A stretch of DNA of 64,000 nt from Synechococcus sp. KORDI-49 (GCF_000737575.1 NZ_CP006270.1:2297163-2361162), one strand, 5' to 3'. Shown: positions 35,432 through 45,512, counted from the stretch's first letter. The notes: generated by a model from the sequence alone, not told the origin. Numbers and translations: made by a program.

Positions 35432-36607
35432 ATGTCCCGCGTCGGCGTCGTCCTGCTGAACCTCGGGGGCCCGGAGCGGATTCAGGATGTCGGTCCCTTT
35501 CTCTACAACCTGTTCGCTGACCCGGAGATCATCCGGCTACCAAGCCCTGCGCTGCAGAAGCCACTGGCTTGGTTGATCAGCACCCTGCGCAGCGGCAAAT
35601 CCCAGGAGGCTTACCGCTCCATCGGCGGAGGCTCTCCGCTGCGTCGGATCACCGAGCAGCAGGCCCGCGAACTGCAGAGTCTTCTGCGTCAGCGCGGCAT
35701 CGATGCCACGAGTTATGTGGCCATGCGCTATTGGCATCCCTTCACCGAGTCGGCGGTGGCCGACATCAAGGCGGACGGGATGGATCAGGTGGTGGTGCTG
35801 CCCCTGTATCCCCACTTCTCGATCAGCACCAGCGGGTCGAGTTTCCGGGAACTGCAGCGGCTGCGACAGGACGACAACGCGTTCAGGAAGCTGCCGATCC
35901 GTTGCATCCGCAGCTGGTTCGATCATCCCGGCTATGTGCAGGCGATGGCCGAGCTGATCGCCGAGGAGGTTCGCAACAGTGACGACCCCCAGCAGGCCCA
36001 CGTCTTCTTCAGTGCCCACGGGGTTCCGAAGAGTTACGTCGAAGAGGCCGGCGACCCGTACCAGCAGGAGATCGAGGCCTGCACGGCTCTGATCATGTCC
36101 AGGTTGGCGGAGCTCATGGGGCACCCCAATCCCCACACACTCGCCTACCAGAGCCGTGTGGGTCCTGTGGAGTGGCTCAAGCCCTACACCGAGGAGGCGC
36201 TGGAGGAGCTCGGCGAAGCCAAGGTGAATGACCTGGTGGTCGTTCCCATCAGCTTTGTCAGCGAGCACATCGAAACGCTTGAGGAGATTGATATTGAGTA
36301 CCGGGAACTGGCCACGGAAGCCGGTGTGGTCAATTTCCGGAGGGTGAGGGCTCTCGACACCTATCCCCCCTTCATCGAGGGCCTGGCGGATCTGGTCACC
36401 ACCAGCCTCGACGGACCGGAGGTCAGTCTTGATGCCGCTGCTGAGCTGCCCACCAAGGTGAAGCTTTATCCCCAGGAGAAGTGGGAGTGGGGTTGGAACA
36501 ACAGTTCCGAAGTCTGGAACGGTCGCCTGGCGATGCTGGGCTTCTCGGCCTTTCTGCTGGAGCTGATCAGCGGTCATGGCCCCCTGCATGCCCTCGGCCT
36601 GCTGTAG
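35432..36607 (+). CDS. hemH: Ferrochelatase with C-terminal chlorophyll-binding-type segment
   Basis: Inserts Fe2+ into protoporphyrin IX, the last step of haem synthesis. 391 residues. The catalytic domain has [25 protein letters not shown] at the N-terminus and [20 protein letters not shown] with the catalytic His, plus [19 protein letters not shown]. The last 35 residues ([22 protein letters not shown]) are a hydrophobic helix of the CAB/HLIP type joined by a linker, typical of cyanobacterial and plastid enzymes. The start MSRVGVVLL was chosen over an ATG 17 codons upstream. Confidence 0.97.
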   Translation: MSRVGVVLLNLGGPERIQDVGPFLYNLFADPEIIRLPSPALQKPLAWLISTLRSGKSQEAYRSIGGGSPLRRITEQQARELQSLLRQRGIDATSYVAMRYWHPFTESAVADIKADGMDQVVVLPLYPHFSISTSGSSFRELQRLRQDDNAFRKLPIRCIRSWFDHPGYVQAMAELIAEEVRNSDDPQQAHVFFSAHGVPKSYVEEAGDPYQQEIEACTALIMSRLAELMGHPNPHTLAYQSRVGPVEWLKPYTEEALEELGEAKVNDLVVVPISFVSEHIETLEEIDIEYRELATEAGVVNFRRVRALDTYPPFIEGLADLVTTSLDGPEVSLDAAAELPTKVKLYPQEKWEWGWNNSSEVWNGRLAMLGFSAFLLELISGHGPLHALGLL

Positions 36608-36663
36608 GGCCCTGATTCACCCGTCGGCCCTTAATCTGGAGGGTCAACCGCGCCGGTGACTCC

Positions 36664-38520
36664 GTGACCCTCACGTCCGCCTCCACGGCTGTTGACGGAA
36701 CCGCATCCAACGCTCTGGCCCGTCGGACCACCGGGGCGGAAGCGTTGATGGATGCCCTGCGCCGGCACGGGGTCGACACGATCTTCGGCTATCCGGGCGG
36801 AGCCATCCTCCCCATTTACGACGCTCTGCACATCGCCGAGAGCGAGGGATGGGTCAGGCACATCCTGGTGCGCCATGAGCAGGCGGGAACCCATGCGGCC
36901 GATGCCTACGCACGGGCCACCGGAAAGGTTGGTGTCTGTTTCGGTACCTCAGGCCCCGGTGCGACCAACCTCGTCACCGGTATCGCCACGGCCCAGATGG
37001 ATTCCGTGCCGATGGTGGTGATCACCGGTCAGGTGCCCCGCCCTGCCATCGGCACGGATGCCTTTCAGGAAACCGATATCTTCGGGATCACGCTCCCGAT
37101 CGTGAAGCATTCCTGGGTGGTGCGTGATCCTGCCGACCTTGGCGCGATCGTCGCCCAGGCTTTTCTGATCGCTGCCAGCGGCCGTCCAGGCCCGGTGCTG
37201 ATCGATGTGCCCAAGGATGTGGGCCAGGAGCACTTCGACTACGTGCCGGTCGAACCCGGGTCCGTCGTGCCGCCAGGCTTTCGCCAGCCCCTGCCACCGG
37301 AGGATGACGCCATCCATGCCGCTCTCGGTCTGATCCGGGATGCTCAGCGCCCTTTGCTCTACGTCGGCGGCGGGGCGATCTCGGCGGCGGCTCACGACAG
37401 CCTCAAGGTGCTGGCGGATCGGTTCCAGCTGCCGGTCACCACCACGCTGATGGGTAAGGGAGCCTTCGATGAGAACGACCCCCTTTCCGTCGGCATGCTC
37501 GGCATGCACGGCACGGCCTACGCCAACTTCGCCGTCACCGAATGCGACCTGCTGATCGCGGTCGGAGCCCGTTTCGATGACCGGGTCACCGGCAAGCTCG
37601 ACACCTTCGCGCCCCGGGCCCGGGTGGTGCACTTCGAGATCGATCCTGCGGAAGTCGGCAAGAACCGGCAGGCCGAGGTGGCGGTGCTCGGAGATCTGGG
37701 CCTGAGCCTGGCGCGTCTGGTGGAACTGAGCCTTCAGCATCCCGCCGAGCCCCGCACCACCGCATGGCTCGCCCGCATCGCCTCCTGGAAGGAGCGCTAT
37801 CCCCTCACCATCCCTCCGGCAGAGGGTGAGATCTATCCGCAGGAGGTGCTGCTGAAGGTGCGTGACCTGGCTCCACAGGCCATCGTCACCACCGACGTGG
37901 GTCAGCACCAGATGTGGGCGGCTCAATACCTCCGCAACGGACCGCGGGGCTGGATCAGCAGTGCCGGTCTCGGCACCATGGGATTCGGCATGCCGGCGGC
38001 GATGGGAGCCCAGGTGGCCTGTCCCGACCAGCAGGTGATCTGCATCGCCGGCGATGCCAGCATCCTGATGAATATTCAGGAGCTGGGAACCCTCGCGGCC
38101 TACGGCCTGCCGGTGAAGGTGGTGATCGTGAACAACCACTGGCAGGGGATGGTGCGCCAGTGGCAGGAGAGTTTCTACGGGGAGCGGTATTCGGCATCGG
38201 ACATGCTCAACGGCATGCCTGACTTCATCGCCCTCGCGCGTTCCTTCGGGGTTGATGGCGTGAAGATCACCAGTCGTGATCAGCTGCATGGTGAGCTTCA
38301 GCAGGCTCTGAACACACCCGCACCGATGCTGATCGATGTGCATGTGCGGCGAGGAGAGAACTGTTATCCGATGGTTCCCCCCGGCAAGAGCAACGCTCAG
38401 ATGGTCGGGCTGCCCGCCCATCCGGAACTGGCCATGGACACAACCCGGAACTGCCCTGCCTGCGGAGCCACCACAGCCCACGAGCACCTGTTCTGTCCCC
38501 AGTGCGGGGCTTCGCTGTGA
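36664..38520 (+). CDS. ilvB: Acetolactate synthase large subunit with C-terminal zinc ribbon
   Basis: 618 residues. Catalyses the first common step of branched-chain amino acid synthesis, using thiamine diphosphate, FAD and Mg2+. Catalytic Glu lies in RHEQAGTHAADAYARATGKVG; the ThDP/Mg motif is GDASILMNIQELGTLAAYGLPVKVVIVNN. After the normal end near MVPPGKSNAQMVG comes an extra tail with Cys597, Cys600, Cys611 and Cys614 (two CxxC pairs), a zinc-ribbon pattern. The start is GTG. The next gene begins at an overlapping GTGA. Confidence 0.96.
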   Translation: MTLTSASTAVDGTASNALARRTTGAEALMDALRRHGVDTIFGYPGGAILPIYDALHIAESEGWVRHILVRHEQAGTHAADAYARATGKVGVCFGTSGPGATNLVTGIATAQMDSVPMVVITGQVPRPAIGTDAFQETDIFGITLPIVKHSWVVRDPADLGAIVAQAFLIAASGRPGPVLIDVPKDVGQEHFDYVPVEPGSVVPPGFRQPLPPEDDAIHAALGLIRDAQRPLLYVGGGAISAAAHDSLKVLADRFQLPVTTTLMGKGAFDENDPLSVGMLGMHGTAYANFAVTECDLLIAVGARFDDRVTGKLDTFAPRARVVHFEIDPAEVGKNRQAEVAVLGDLGLSLARLVELSLQHPAEPRTTAWLARIASWKERYPLTIPPAEGEIYPQEVLLKVRDLAPQAIVTTDVGQHQMWAAQYLRNGPRGWISSAGLGTMGFGMPAAMGAQVACPDQQVICIAGDASILMNIQELGTLAAYGLPVKVVIVNNHWQGMVRQWQESFYGERYSASDMLNGMPDFIALARSFGVDGVKITSRDQLHGELQQALNTPAPMLIDVHVRRGENCYPMVPPGKSNAQMVGLPAHPELAMDTTRNCPACGATTAHEHLFCPQCGASL

Positions 38521-38870
38521 TCCGTCCTGTCCTGATCATCCTTGTTCTGTTGGGGATCGCCGTTTCCCCGGCGTCGGCTGCTGAAGTCCTGCAGGTCCGC
38601 ACGCCGTCCCTGCTTCAGGTCGGCGATCGCAACCGCACCTACACGGTGGAACTGCCTTGTCTCACGGTTCCGGAAGGGGGCGACGCTGCCGCGGTGTCCT
38701 GGTTGCGGGAGCGGCTGCCCCGGCGTCGCAGGGTCAATCTGCGTCCGGTGGGATCACGGGACGGACAGCTGCTGGCTCGGGTGACGCCGATCGGGGAAAC
38801 CGTGGACCTCAGCACCGGGCTGGTGAATGCCGGTCTTGCCCAGTCGAGTTGTCCAGGGGATCCAGCCTGA
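38517..38870 (+). CDS. Exported small protein, possibly nuclease-like
   Basis: 117 residues starting at a GTG that overlaps the ilvB stop. A signal peptide (VIRPVLIILVLLGIAVSPASA, cleavage before AEVLQV) is clear. The mature part (LLQVGDRNRTYTVELPCLTVPEGGDAAAVSWLRERLPRRRRVNLRP, then LLARVTPIG and LSTGLVNAGLAQ) has the strand order of a staphylococcal-nuclease fold, but the acidic and Arg active-site set is not obvious, so activity is doubtful. Two Cys could form a disulfide. It is probably translated in coupling with ilvB. Confidence 0.7.
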   Translation: MIRPVLIILVLLGIAVSPASAAEVLQVRTPSLLQVGDRNRTYTVELPCLTVPEGGDAAAVSWLRERLPRRRRVNLRPVGSRDGQLLARVTPIGETVDLSTGLVNAGLAQSSCPGDPA

Positions 38871-38871
38871 G

Positions 38872-39093
38872 ATGGCCGACAATCGCGTTGCCCGGGGCAT
38901 TGTTCTGGTCCCCTGTCTGCTGCTGGGCGGTGCCTTCCTGGCAACGGCTGTTTGGGGGCAGGGGGTGGCTGCGGAGAACCGCCCCCTGGCCGCTGCTCTC
39001 GGGCTGGGGCTGTTGCTGGCGGGTGTGCTGGCCCAGTGGCGTGTCTCTGAAGCACCGCAGACACCCCCGGACGCGGCCGACGACTCTCCTTAG
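38872..39093 (+). CDS. Small two-span membrane protein, hypothetical
   Basis: 73 residues with two hydrophobic helices (GIVLVPCLLLGGAFLATAVWG and PLAAALGLGLLLAGVLAQW) and an acidic tail (PPDAADDSP). It starts 2 bases after the previous stop and ends 8 bases before the FAD dehydrogenase start, so the four genes from ilvB onwards look like one operon. Function unknown. Confidence 0.7.
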   Translation: MADNRVARGIVLVPCLLLGGAFLATAVWGQGVAAENRPLAAALGLGLLLAGVLAQWRVSEAPQTPPDAADDSP

Positions 39094-39100
39094 CGTGACG

Positions 39101-40771
39101 ATGCTGCGACTGAGCGAACTGCGTCTGCCGCTGGAGCATGGTTCGAATGATCTGCAGGAGGCGGTGCTGCGCCGTCTGCGGATTCCACCGGATCAGCTGC
39201 TGGAGCAGAGGCTGGTCAAGCGCAGCATCGATGCCCGGCGTCGGGATCGCATCCAGGTGATCTACAGCGTGGATGTCGCGGTCCGCAGTGAAGCGGCGGT
39301 GCTGCGACGTCACAGAGGCAACCCGCGCATCCGCACCGCGCCTGACACCCGATACCGCATGGTGGCAAAGGCCCCGCCGGCCTTTCCGGTCAGTCCCGAG
39401 CAGCGACCGGTGGTCGTGGGAGCGGGCCCCTGCGGTTATTTCGCAGCCTTGCTGCTGGCGCAGATGGGATTCCGGCCGCTCCTGCTCGAGCGGGGACAAC
39501 CGGTCAAGCAGCGCACCCTTCAGACCTTCGGCTTCTGGCGTGGGCGGCTGGCGTTCGATCCGGAATCCAATGCCCAGTTCGGCGAGGGGGGTGCCGGCAC
39601 CTTCTCCGACGGCAAGCTCTACAGCCAGGTGAGCGACCCGGAGCATTACGGCCGCAAGGTGCTGGAGGAACTGGTGGCCAGCGGCGCCAGCGATGAGATC
39701 CTCACGCTGCACCGGCCGCACATCGGCACCTTCAAACTGGCCACGGTGGTGCGGGGACTGCGGGCAAGGATCGAGGCCCTCGGGGGTGAAGTGCGCTTCG
39801 CCAGCCGTGTCGATCAGTTGCTGCTGGAGTCCGGTGACACGGAGAAACCTCAGCAGCTGGCTGGGATCCGTCTGGCGGACGGACGCCGGATTGCCTGCCG
39901 GCACCTGGTGCTGGCACCCGGCCATTCAGCCCGGGACTGTTTCGCGATGCTGGATGGTGTTGGTGTGCAACTGGAGCGGAAGCCCTTCTCGGTGGGCCTG
40001 CGCATCGAGCACCCTCAACCGCTGATCGATCAAGCCCGCTGGGGGGAGATGGCGGGTCACCCCAAGCTCGGGGCCGCCGAATACAAACTGGTGCATCACG
40101 CCGGCAACGGCCGTTGCGTCTACAGCTTCTGCATGTGCCCCGGCGGTTTCGTGGTGGGCGCCACCTCCGAGGCCGGCCGTGTGGTGACCAATGGCATGAG
40201 TCAGCATTCGCGAAACGAGCGCAATGCCAACAGCGGTCTCGTGGTGAATCTGGAGCCTGAAGACCTCGAGCCGTATTCCCGCAAACCCGACGACCCCCTT
40301 GCCGGGGTGGCTCTGCAGAGAGATCTCGAGGAACGGGCCTTCCGCCTCGGAGGAGGCAGTTATGCCGCTCCAGCCCAGCGTCTGGAGGATTTCCTGGCGA
40401 GGCGGGCCTCCGGCAGCCTCGGGAGCATCACCGCGTCGTATCAACCCGGCGTCACACCCTCGGATCTCAGCACCGTTCTGCCGGAGCCGATCATCGAGGC
40501 CCTCAGGGAAGCTCTGCCGGCATTTGCGAAGCGTCTGCCGGGCTATGACCACCCCGATGCGGTGCTCACCGGCGTGGAGACCCGCACCTCCTCCCCAGTG
40601 CGCATTCCGCGCGACGAGCGGCTGGAGTCGCTCAACACCCGCGGGCTGGTTCCTGCTGGAGAGGGGGCTGGATATGCGGGCGGCATCCTCTCGGCAGGCA
40701 TTGACGGCATCCGCGCTGCCGAGGCCGTGGCCCGTCAGCTGGTGGGGGAGGCGTCTCCCGATGCGGCCTGA
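39101..40771 (+). CDS. FAD-dependent dehydrogenase (COG2509-like)
   Basis: 556 residues. An N-terminal ferredoxin-like domain (LRLSELRLPLEHGSNDLQEAVLRRL, then IYSVDVAV) is followed by the FAD motif PVVVGAGPCGYFAALLLAQMGFRPLLLERG. FGEGGAGTFSDGKLYSQ and YAGGILSAGIDGIRAAEAVA near the C-terminus are typical of this uncharacterised flavoprotein group. A GTG two codons upstream is an alternative start. Substrate unknown. Its 3' end overlaps the facing pgeF-like gene by 37 bases. Confidence 0.88.
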   Translation: MLRLSELRLPLEHGSNDLQEAVLRRLRIPPDQLLEQRLVKRSIDARRRDRIQVIYSVDVAVRSEAAVLRRHRGNPRIRTAPDTRYRMVAKAPPAFPVSPEQRPVVVGAGPCGYFAALLLAQMGFRPLLLERGQPVKQRTLQTFGFWRGRLAFDPESNAQFGEGGAGTFSDGKLYSQVSDPEHYGRKVLEELVASGASDEILTLHRPHIGTFKLATVVRGLRARIEALGGEVRFASRVDQLLLESGDTEKPQQLAGIRLADGRRIACRHLVLAPGHSARDCFAMLDGVGVQLERKPFSVGLRIEHPQPLIDQARWGEMAGHPKLGAAEYKLVHHAGNGRCVYSFCMCPGGFVVGATSEAGRVVTNGMSQHSRNERNANSGLVVNLEPEDLEPYSRKPDDPLAGVALQRDLEERAFRLGGGSYAAPAQRLEDFLARRASGSLGSITASYQPGVTPSDLSTVLPEPIIEALREALPAFAKRLPGYDHPDAVLTGVETRTSSPVRIPRDERLESLNTRGLVPAGEGAGYAGGILSAGIDGIRAAEAVARQLVGEASPDAA

Positions 40772-41571
40772 GCGACGATGCCGCTCCACTGCACCGCCTT
40801 CACCTGATCGCGACGCCAGGAATGGAACAGCTCGGGTTCCCCGACGGTGCAGAGCGGGCAGAGGGCGATCCGCTCGGTCGTGATCCCTTCGTTCAGAAGC
40901 TGAAGCCGGGCGGCCCGTCGGATGTCCAGACGGTGACGTCCGGCCTCGGCGTCCTCCTGAAGTGCGCCGTCCCGCTGCAGAACCTCCTGATCGGAGCTTG
41001 GGTCTCCGGGCTCTGCTGACAGGGCGAGTCCGACGGCATCCACCACCTCCTGCCCCACCTGATAACGGGCGCCGCTCACGGCGGGACCCAGCGCCACCAA
41101 CAGATCACGTCGTTGGGCCCCGCGCTGTTCCAGCCGCAGGATCGCCTCCGGCAGAATCCGCGCGGCCACGCCCCGCCAGCCGGCATGACAGGCGGCGGCA
41201 TGACCAGTGGTGGGGTCGGCGATCAGCGCCGGGGTGCAGTCGGCACCGCAGACCCAGAGACTCTGGCCGCCACGGTCACTCACCAGTCCATCCGCATCCG
41301 GCCAGGGGGCCTGGATGGCATCACTCGCGTCCAGGACGATTCCGCTGTGAATCTGCTGCGGCCGGTGGACACTCACGCCGGCACTGAGATAACCAGCCAG
41401 TTCATCCGGTCCGCGGCCCTGCCAGCGGCGGGTGAAGAATCCGTGTTCGAACCCCTGATCCGACAGCAGATCCGACTGCAGGTAGTACCCGCCGTAGCAA
41501 CCGACCCAGGTCCAGGACGGGAGGGTGTTGAATTCGCTGTCGGGGCGCGCGAAGGGATCGCGTTCTGACAT
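40735..41571 (-). CDS. PgeF/YfiH-family multicopper-like (DUF152) protein
   Basis: 278 residues. Motifs of the peptidoglycan-editing/laccase-domain family: HRPQQIHSGIV with His, LWVCGADCTPALIAD with Cys, and AACHAGWRGVAARIL with His, which together bind zinc or copper. Bacterial members remove wrongly incorporated residues from peptidoglycan precursors or act on purine nucleosides; which applies here is unknown. The start MSERDPFA has the tab2-like gene 11 bases upstream on the same strand, so rps1-like, tab2-like and this gene form a run. Confidence 0.88.
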   Translation of the reverse strand: MSERDPFARPDSEFNTLPSWTWVGCYGGYYLQSDLLSDQGFEHGFFTRRWQGRGPDELAGYLSAGVSVHRPQQIHSGIVLDASDAIQAPWPDADGLVSDRGGQSLWVCGADCTPALIADPTTGHAAACHAGWRGVAARILPEAILRLEQRGAQRRDLLVALGPAVSGARYQVGQEVVDAVGLALSAEPGDPSSDQEVLQRDGALQEDAEAGRHRLDIRRAARLQLLNEGITTERIALCPLCTVGEPELFHSWRRDQVKAVQWSGIVAQAASGDASPTS

Positions 41572-41582
41572 GTCAGCGCGGT

Positions 41583-42449
41583 CTAGCTGATGGTGATGTC
41601 CCGCATCATCCAGAAGCCGGCGAACGATTGCTCCTCCGGACTGCTCTGGATAGCGATGAACTGCAGCCCGTGCATGTGTTCGCTGGATTCGCGAAGGGCC
41701 GTCTCGATCGCATCGGCGGCTCCGGATTCCAGGTCGCTGACCAGCCAGCGATCGTCCTGACCGGCCTCCAGCAGCAGCTGCCGCTCCTCCACGAGCAGTC
41801 GCACCGGTTCGAGTCCTCCCAGCCATCCCGCCATCGCAAGAGCGCGGCTGCGGCTGAACAAGCGCAACCCCGGCACCGGTGCCTCGGAGGAGAGGTCCGG
41901 CGGCAGTGGAATCAGGCCGCTGAACCCCATGGGCCATTCGCCTGCCTCCTGCAGCAGCCCGCCAGGGAGTGCCGCCCAGGTCCATGCGTCCCCCTGCACT
42001 TCCTCCGGAAGGGGGACCGGTGGGGTCGGAACCGGGGCGGGGGGTGGAGCCAGCGGTCCGGCCATGAATCCCTCGAGGCTGGGGTAAACCTCCCGCTGCC
42101 GCTGCTGCAGCCAGTCCAGCAGCGCATAGGTGCGTCGACTCGGGATCACCTCAAGGCTGAGTTCGGCGGCGGCCCGCTGCACCATCGTGCGCATGGAGCT
42201 GCGCCAGCAGCGCAGACGCTGAGGAGCGCTCCAGCCGGCGTCCTCGGCGGCAGCACCCGCTTCCCGCAGGGCCTGGGTGAGCCAGAGCGAATTCACCTCA
42301 CCGGAGGGGCAGCACTTGATGAACCGGAACGGAGCGATCGGGTCCGACAGGGTCGGTGTGGAGGTGATCAACAGCTCCCAGCGCTTGCGTCCGTCAGGCT
42401 CCAGGATCGGCCTGGAATAGAAGTCCAGCTCCCAGTCGGCAGACGTCAT
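41583..42449 (-). CDS. Tab2/Atab2-family RNA-binding protein
   Basis: 288 residues. The N-terminus ADWELDFYSRPILEPDGRKRWELLITS is the signature of the Tab2 family (DUF1092), which in algae and plants promotes translation of psaB mRNA. The C-terminus (GLQFIAIQSSPEEQSFAGFWMMRDI) is also typical. A Pro-rich linker (LAPPPAPVPTPPVPLPEE) separates the two halves. The start overlaps the stop of the S1-domain gene (ATGA), so translation is coupled. A role in photosystem I biogenesis is inferred from the family. Confidence 0.9.
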   Translation of the reverse strand: MTSADWELDFYSRPILEPDGRKRWELLITSTPTLSDPIAPFRFIKCCPSGEVNSLWLTQALREAGAAAEDAGWSAPQRLRCWRSSMRTMVQRAAAELSLEVIPSRRTYALLDWLQQRQREVYPSLEGFMAGPLAPPPAPVPTPPVPLPEEVQGDAWTWAALPGGLLQEAGEWPMGFSGLIPLPPDLSSEAPVPGLRLFSRSRALAMAGWLGGLEPVRLLVEERQLLLEAGQDDRWLVSDLESGAADAIETALRESSEHMHGLQFIAIQSSPEEQSFAGFWMMRDITIS

Positions 42450-43717
42450 CCAGCGTCCTGTTCCTGTTTCTTCAGCATGTTCTGGGCGCGGGAGGCGCGA
42501 TCGGCCGCTTCCGCCATCACTTTGTCCTTCTCCACAAGCAGTTCACCTGGAGGCCCTTCCAGCAGGGCGGTGTTCAGACCGATGCGTCCGCGGCCGGGGT
42601 CCAGTTCCGTGATCATCGCCTTCACGCGATCGCCCTGGTCAAAGACCTCCCGGATCGAGCGCAGGCTGCCGTTGGTGATCATCGATTGGTGCAGCAGGCC
42701 ACTGATGCCCCCCAGGTCGATGAACAGACCGTACGGCTTCACCGCGGCCACCTGACCTTCCACCAGCTGGCCCACCTCCAGTTCGGAGAAGCGGGCCGCA
42801 ACGGCAGCGCGCTTCTCCGAGAGCACCAGTTTGCGGGTCTCGGAGTTCACCTCAAGGAATGCCACGCCGAGGGTCTTGCCGACCAGCTCCTGATGGTTTT
42901 CCCCGTCCTGAAGCTGCGAGCGGGGGATGAATCCGCGCAGACCCTCGAGATCGCAGGTGACACCTCCGCGGTTGAACCCGTTGACGATCACCTGGACGAC
43001 CTTGCCCTGCTTCTCCATCTCCTTGACGCGTTCCCAGCTTTTGCGCAGAGCCAGGGCCCGGCAGCTGATGGTGACCATGCCGTCGGCGTTCTGTTCCCGG
43101 GTGACGAGCACCTCCACCTCGAGCCCCTTGGGAAAGCGTTCCCGGAAGTTGGTGATCACCCCGAGCCCGGCTTCGCTCTTGGGCATGAAACCGGGGGCCT
43201 TGCCGCCGATGTCGACGTAGACACCGTCGCTCTCCAGCCCGATCACCTTTCCGGTGATCACTTCGCCGGTCGTGCCCACCGGTGCGTTCTCGTCGAGAGC
43301 AGCGAGGAAGGCTTCCTCATCGAAGTCGAAGTCATCAACGCTGCGCGGGATATTGCGTTCCTCCTGCGGCTTCTTGCGCTCCTGATCGGGGGCTCCCAGC
43401 AGGTCGGCCATGGTCATGCCTTCCATGTCGCCCAGATCGAAGCGATCCTCATCCGCCTCGCCTGGGATCGCTCGGCTCTGCTCCGGTCTCCGCGGATCCT
43501 GATCCCGCGGAGGCGGACTGGCCAGACCGGCGGCCTCCTCCAGCTTCCGTGCCTTCTCTGCGGCCGCTTCCGCGGCGGCCCGTGCTTCCGCGGCTTCCCT
43601 CTGGAGCTGCTCCTGCCGCCGGTTGATCTGCATCACCTGCGGTGGCTTGCGATTGGGGTCTGCGGCCGGCTTCGGTGCACTCGGTCTGTTGGGCTGCGGA
43701 CTGCCGGCTTCGGCCAT
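42446..43717 (-). CDS. S1 RNA-binding-domain protein (ribosomal protein S1-like)
   Basis: 423 residues. The N-terminal 100 residues are low-complexity with an Ala/Glu/Arg coiled coil (REAAEARAAAEAAAEKARKLEEA). Then come three S1 domains: ITGKVIGLESDGVYVDIGGKAPG, VVQVIVNGFNRGGVTCDLEGLRGFI and VEGQVAAVKPYGLFIDLGGISGLLHQS. Three S1 domains is the cyanobacterial/chloroplast S1 pattern. It probably is the second S1 homologue (Rps1b/Nbp1 type) given the extended N-terminus. It is co-transcribed with the Tab2-like gene, and both are translation factors. Confidence 0.9.
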   Translation of the reverse strand: MAEAGSPQPNRPSAPKPAADPNRKPPQVMQINRRQEQLQREAAEARAAAEAAAEKARKLEEAAGLASPPPRDQDPRRPEQSRAIPGEADEDRFDLGDMEGMTMADLLGAPDQERKKPQEERNIPRSVDDFDFDEEAFLAALDENAPVGTTGEVITGKVIGLESDGVYVDIGGKAPGFMPKSEAGLGVITNFRERFPKGLEVEVLVTREQNADGMVTISCRALALRKSWERVKEMEKQGKVVQVIVNGFNRGGVTCDLEGLRGFIPRSQLQDGENHQELVGKTLGVAFLEVNSETRKLVLSEKRAAVAARFSELEVGQLVEGQVAAVKPYGLFIDLGGISGLLHQSMITNGSLRSIREVFDQGDRVKAMITELDPGRGRIGLNTALLEGPPGELLVEKDKVMAEAADRASRAQNMLKKQEQDAG

Positions 43718-43780
43718 GGACCCGAAGGTTCGTCAAACAACCATTCTGACAGCCAATCTGGGATTGAACTGCGTCTCCGG

Positions 43781-44602
43781 ATGACGATGCCGCCTCGGGA
43801 CTGCCGATTCGATCACCTCAGCTGGCCGGCCGCGACTGCAGCCATGCAGCAACCGGGAGCCACCGTGGTCTGGCCCTTTGGTGCCTGTGAACAGCACGGA
43901 CCGCAGCTGCCGCTGGCCACCGATGCCCTGTTCGCCGAGCGGATTCTCGATGCGGTGCTGCTGGGTCTGGATCCTCTGCTTCCCATCTGGCGGTTGCCGG
44001 TCCAGGCGATCGGATTCTCCCCGGAGCATGCGTCGTTCCCCGGCACCTTGAGCCTGCCGGCGGACCTGCTGATCGCGCTTGTGGATCGGGTGGGTGAACA
44101 GCTGGCGGACCAGGGCGTGAGGCGTCTGGTTCTGTTCAACGCCCACGGCGGCCAGATCGCGCTGCTTCAGGTGGCAGCCCGTCAGCTGCGGGTCCGCTGT
44201 CCCCAGATGGCGGTGCTGCCCTGTTTCCTCTGGAGCGGTGTCGACGGGTTGTCTGGATTGATTTCCGAGGCTGAACTGGAGCAGGGTCTTCACGCTGCCG
44301 AGGCCGAGACCAGCCTGATGCTCCGGCTGGCGCCGGAGTTGGTGGGGCCTGAGCGTCCCTTGGATGGTCTGCCGCCAGCCGCCCCGGGGGACTGGAGCCT
44401 GGAAGGGGCAGCTCCGTGTGCATGGTTGGCCCGTGATCTCAGTGCCAGCGGCGTCATTGGCGACAGCCGATTGGCCTCTGTGGAGTTGGGTGTCCGCCTC
44501 GAGGAACGCCTCGTTGAGCACTGGCTGAGGCAGTTCAAGGCCCTGCTGGCAAGCGATTGGCCGCCTCTGAACGCCGCTTCAACCGGGGTGTCCGGGTCGT
44601 GA
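43781..44602 (+). CDS. Creatininase-family amidohydrolase
   Basis: 273 residues. The metal-binding pattern of the creatininase family is present: [23 protein letters not shown] (Glu, His, Asp), [15 protein letters not shown], and LFNAHGGQ. The C-terminus has [18 protein letters not shown] with the last metal-ligand Glu. Related enzymes act on creatinine, formamides in riboflavin/F420 synthesis, or mycofactocin peptides. I cannot assign the substrate. ATG 43787 is an alternative start. It is divergent from the S1 gene and precedes the alkane genes on the same strand. Confidence 0.88.
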   Translation: MTMPPRDCRFDHLSWPAATAAMQQPGATVVWPFGACEQHGPQLPLATDALFAERILDAVLLGLDPLLPIWRLPVQAIGFSPEHASFPGTLSLPADLLIALVDRVGEQLADQGVRRLVLFNAHGGQIALLQVAARQLRVRCPQMAVLPCFLWSGVDGLSGLISEAELEQGLHAAEAETSLMLRLAPELVGPERPLDGLPPAAPGDWSLEGAAPCAWLARDLSASGVIGDSRLASVELGVRLEERLVEHWLRQFKALLASDWPPLNAASTGVSGS

Positions 44603-44678
44603 ACTGAGAACGGCGTGGTCTCCAGAACCGGGGGCACTGGTTATTGTCTGTTCTACCGAATCTGGTCTGAAGCGTCCT

Positions 44679-45398
44679 ATGACGACCCTCAATGCACCTG
44701 AGGCATCTGTGATGGAGGGTCAGGATGCACTGCCGGACTTCACCACAGAGGCCTACAAGGACGCGTACAGCCGGATCAACGCGATCGTGATCGAGGGAGA
44801 GCAGGAAGCTCACGACAACTACATTTCGCTTGGCACCCTGATCCCCGATCAGGCTGAGGAGCTGGCCCGCCTGGCCCGCATGGAGATGAAGCACATGAAG
44901 GGCTTCACATCCTGTGGACGCAACCTGGGTGTGCAGGCAGACATGGCGTTCGCCCGCAAGTTCTTCGAACCCCTGCACGGCAACTTCCAGAGTGCTCTGA
45001 AGGAGGGCAAGGTTGTCACCTGCCTGCTGATCCAGGCCCTGCTGATCGAAGCTTTTGCGATCTCCGCTTACCACATCTATATCCCCGTGGCGGATCCCTT
45101 CGCCCGCAAGATCACCGAAGGTGTGGTGAAGGATGAGTACACCCACCTCAACTACGGCCAGGAATGGCTGAAAGCCAATTTTGAGGCCAGCAAAGAGGAA
45201 TTGTTCGAAGCCAACAAGGCCAATCTGCCGCTGATCCGCTCGATGCTGGAGGACGTGGCAGCCGATGCCGCGGTTCTGCACATGGAAAAAGAGGATCTGA
45301 TCGAGGACTTCCTGATCGCCTACAACGAAGCCCTCAGTGAGATCGGTTTCAGCTCAAGGGATATTGCCCGTATGGCCGCTGCAGCTCTCGCGCTCTGA
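44679..45398 (+). CDS. ado: Aldehyde-deformylating oxygenase
   Basis: 239 residues. Converts fatty aldehydes to alkanes plus formate using O2 and electrons from ferredoxin. Ferritin-like di-iron ligands are visible in [39 protein letters not shown] and [14 protein letters not shown]. Length and sequence are typical of the marine Synechococcus enzyme. aar follows 114 bases downstream on the same strand, as is usual. Confidence 0.97.
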   Translation: MTTLNAPEASVMEGQDALPDFTTEAYKDAYSRINAIVIEGEQEAHDNYISLGTLIPDQAEELARLARMEMKHMKGFTSCGRNLGVQADMAFARKFFEPLHGNFQSALKEGKVVTCLLIQALLIEAFAISAYHIYIPVADPFARKITEGVVKDEYTHLNYGQEWLKANFEASKEELFEANKANLPLIRSMLEDVAADAAVLHMEKEDLIEDFLIAYNEALSEIGFSSRDIARMAAAALAL

Positions 45399-45512
45399 AT
45401 CCCTTACCGGCGTCCTTCTCCGGTTTCTCCACAGGCACCTTCCCCCAGATTGGGTGCGCCGTGGGAGCATGGACGGTCGGGATAGCTCAACTCTGAACAT
45501 TTAGGGCGCTGC

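Noticed and set aside
36949-38487. Long open frame on the minus strand opposite ilvB
   Set aside because: It is antisense to a clear acetolactate synthase, has His/Gln-rich composition typical of the reverse of GC-rich genes, and no recognisable motif.
42686-43780. In-frame upstream extension of the creatininase-family gene across the S1-domain gene
   Set aside because: This part is antisense to three intact S1 domains; the true start is near 43781.
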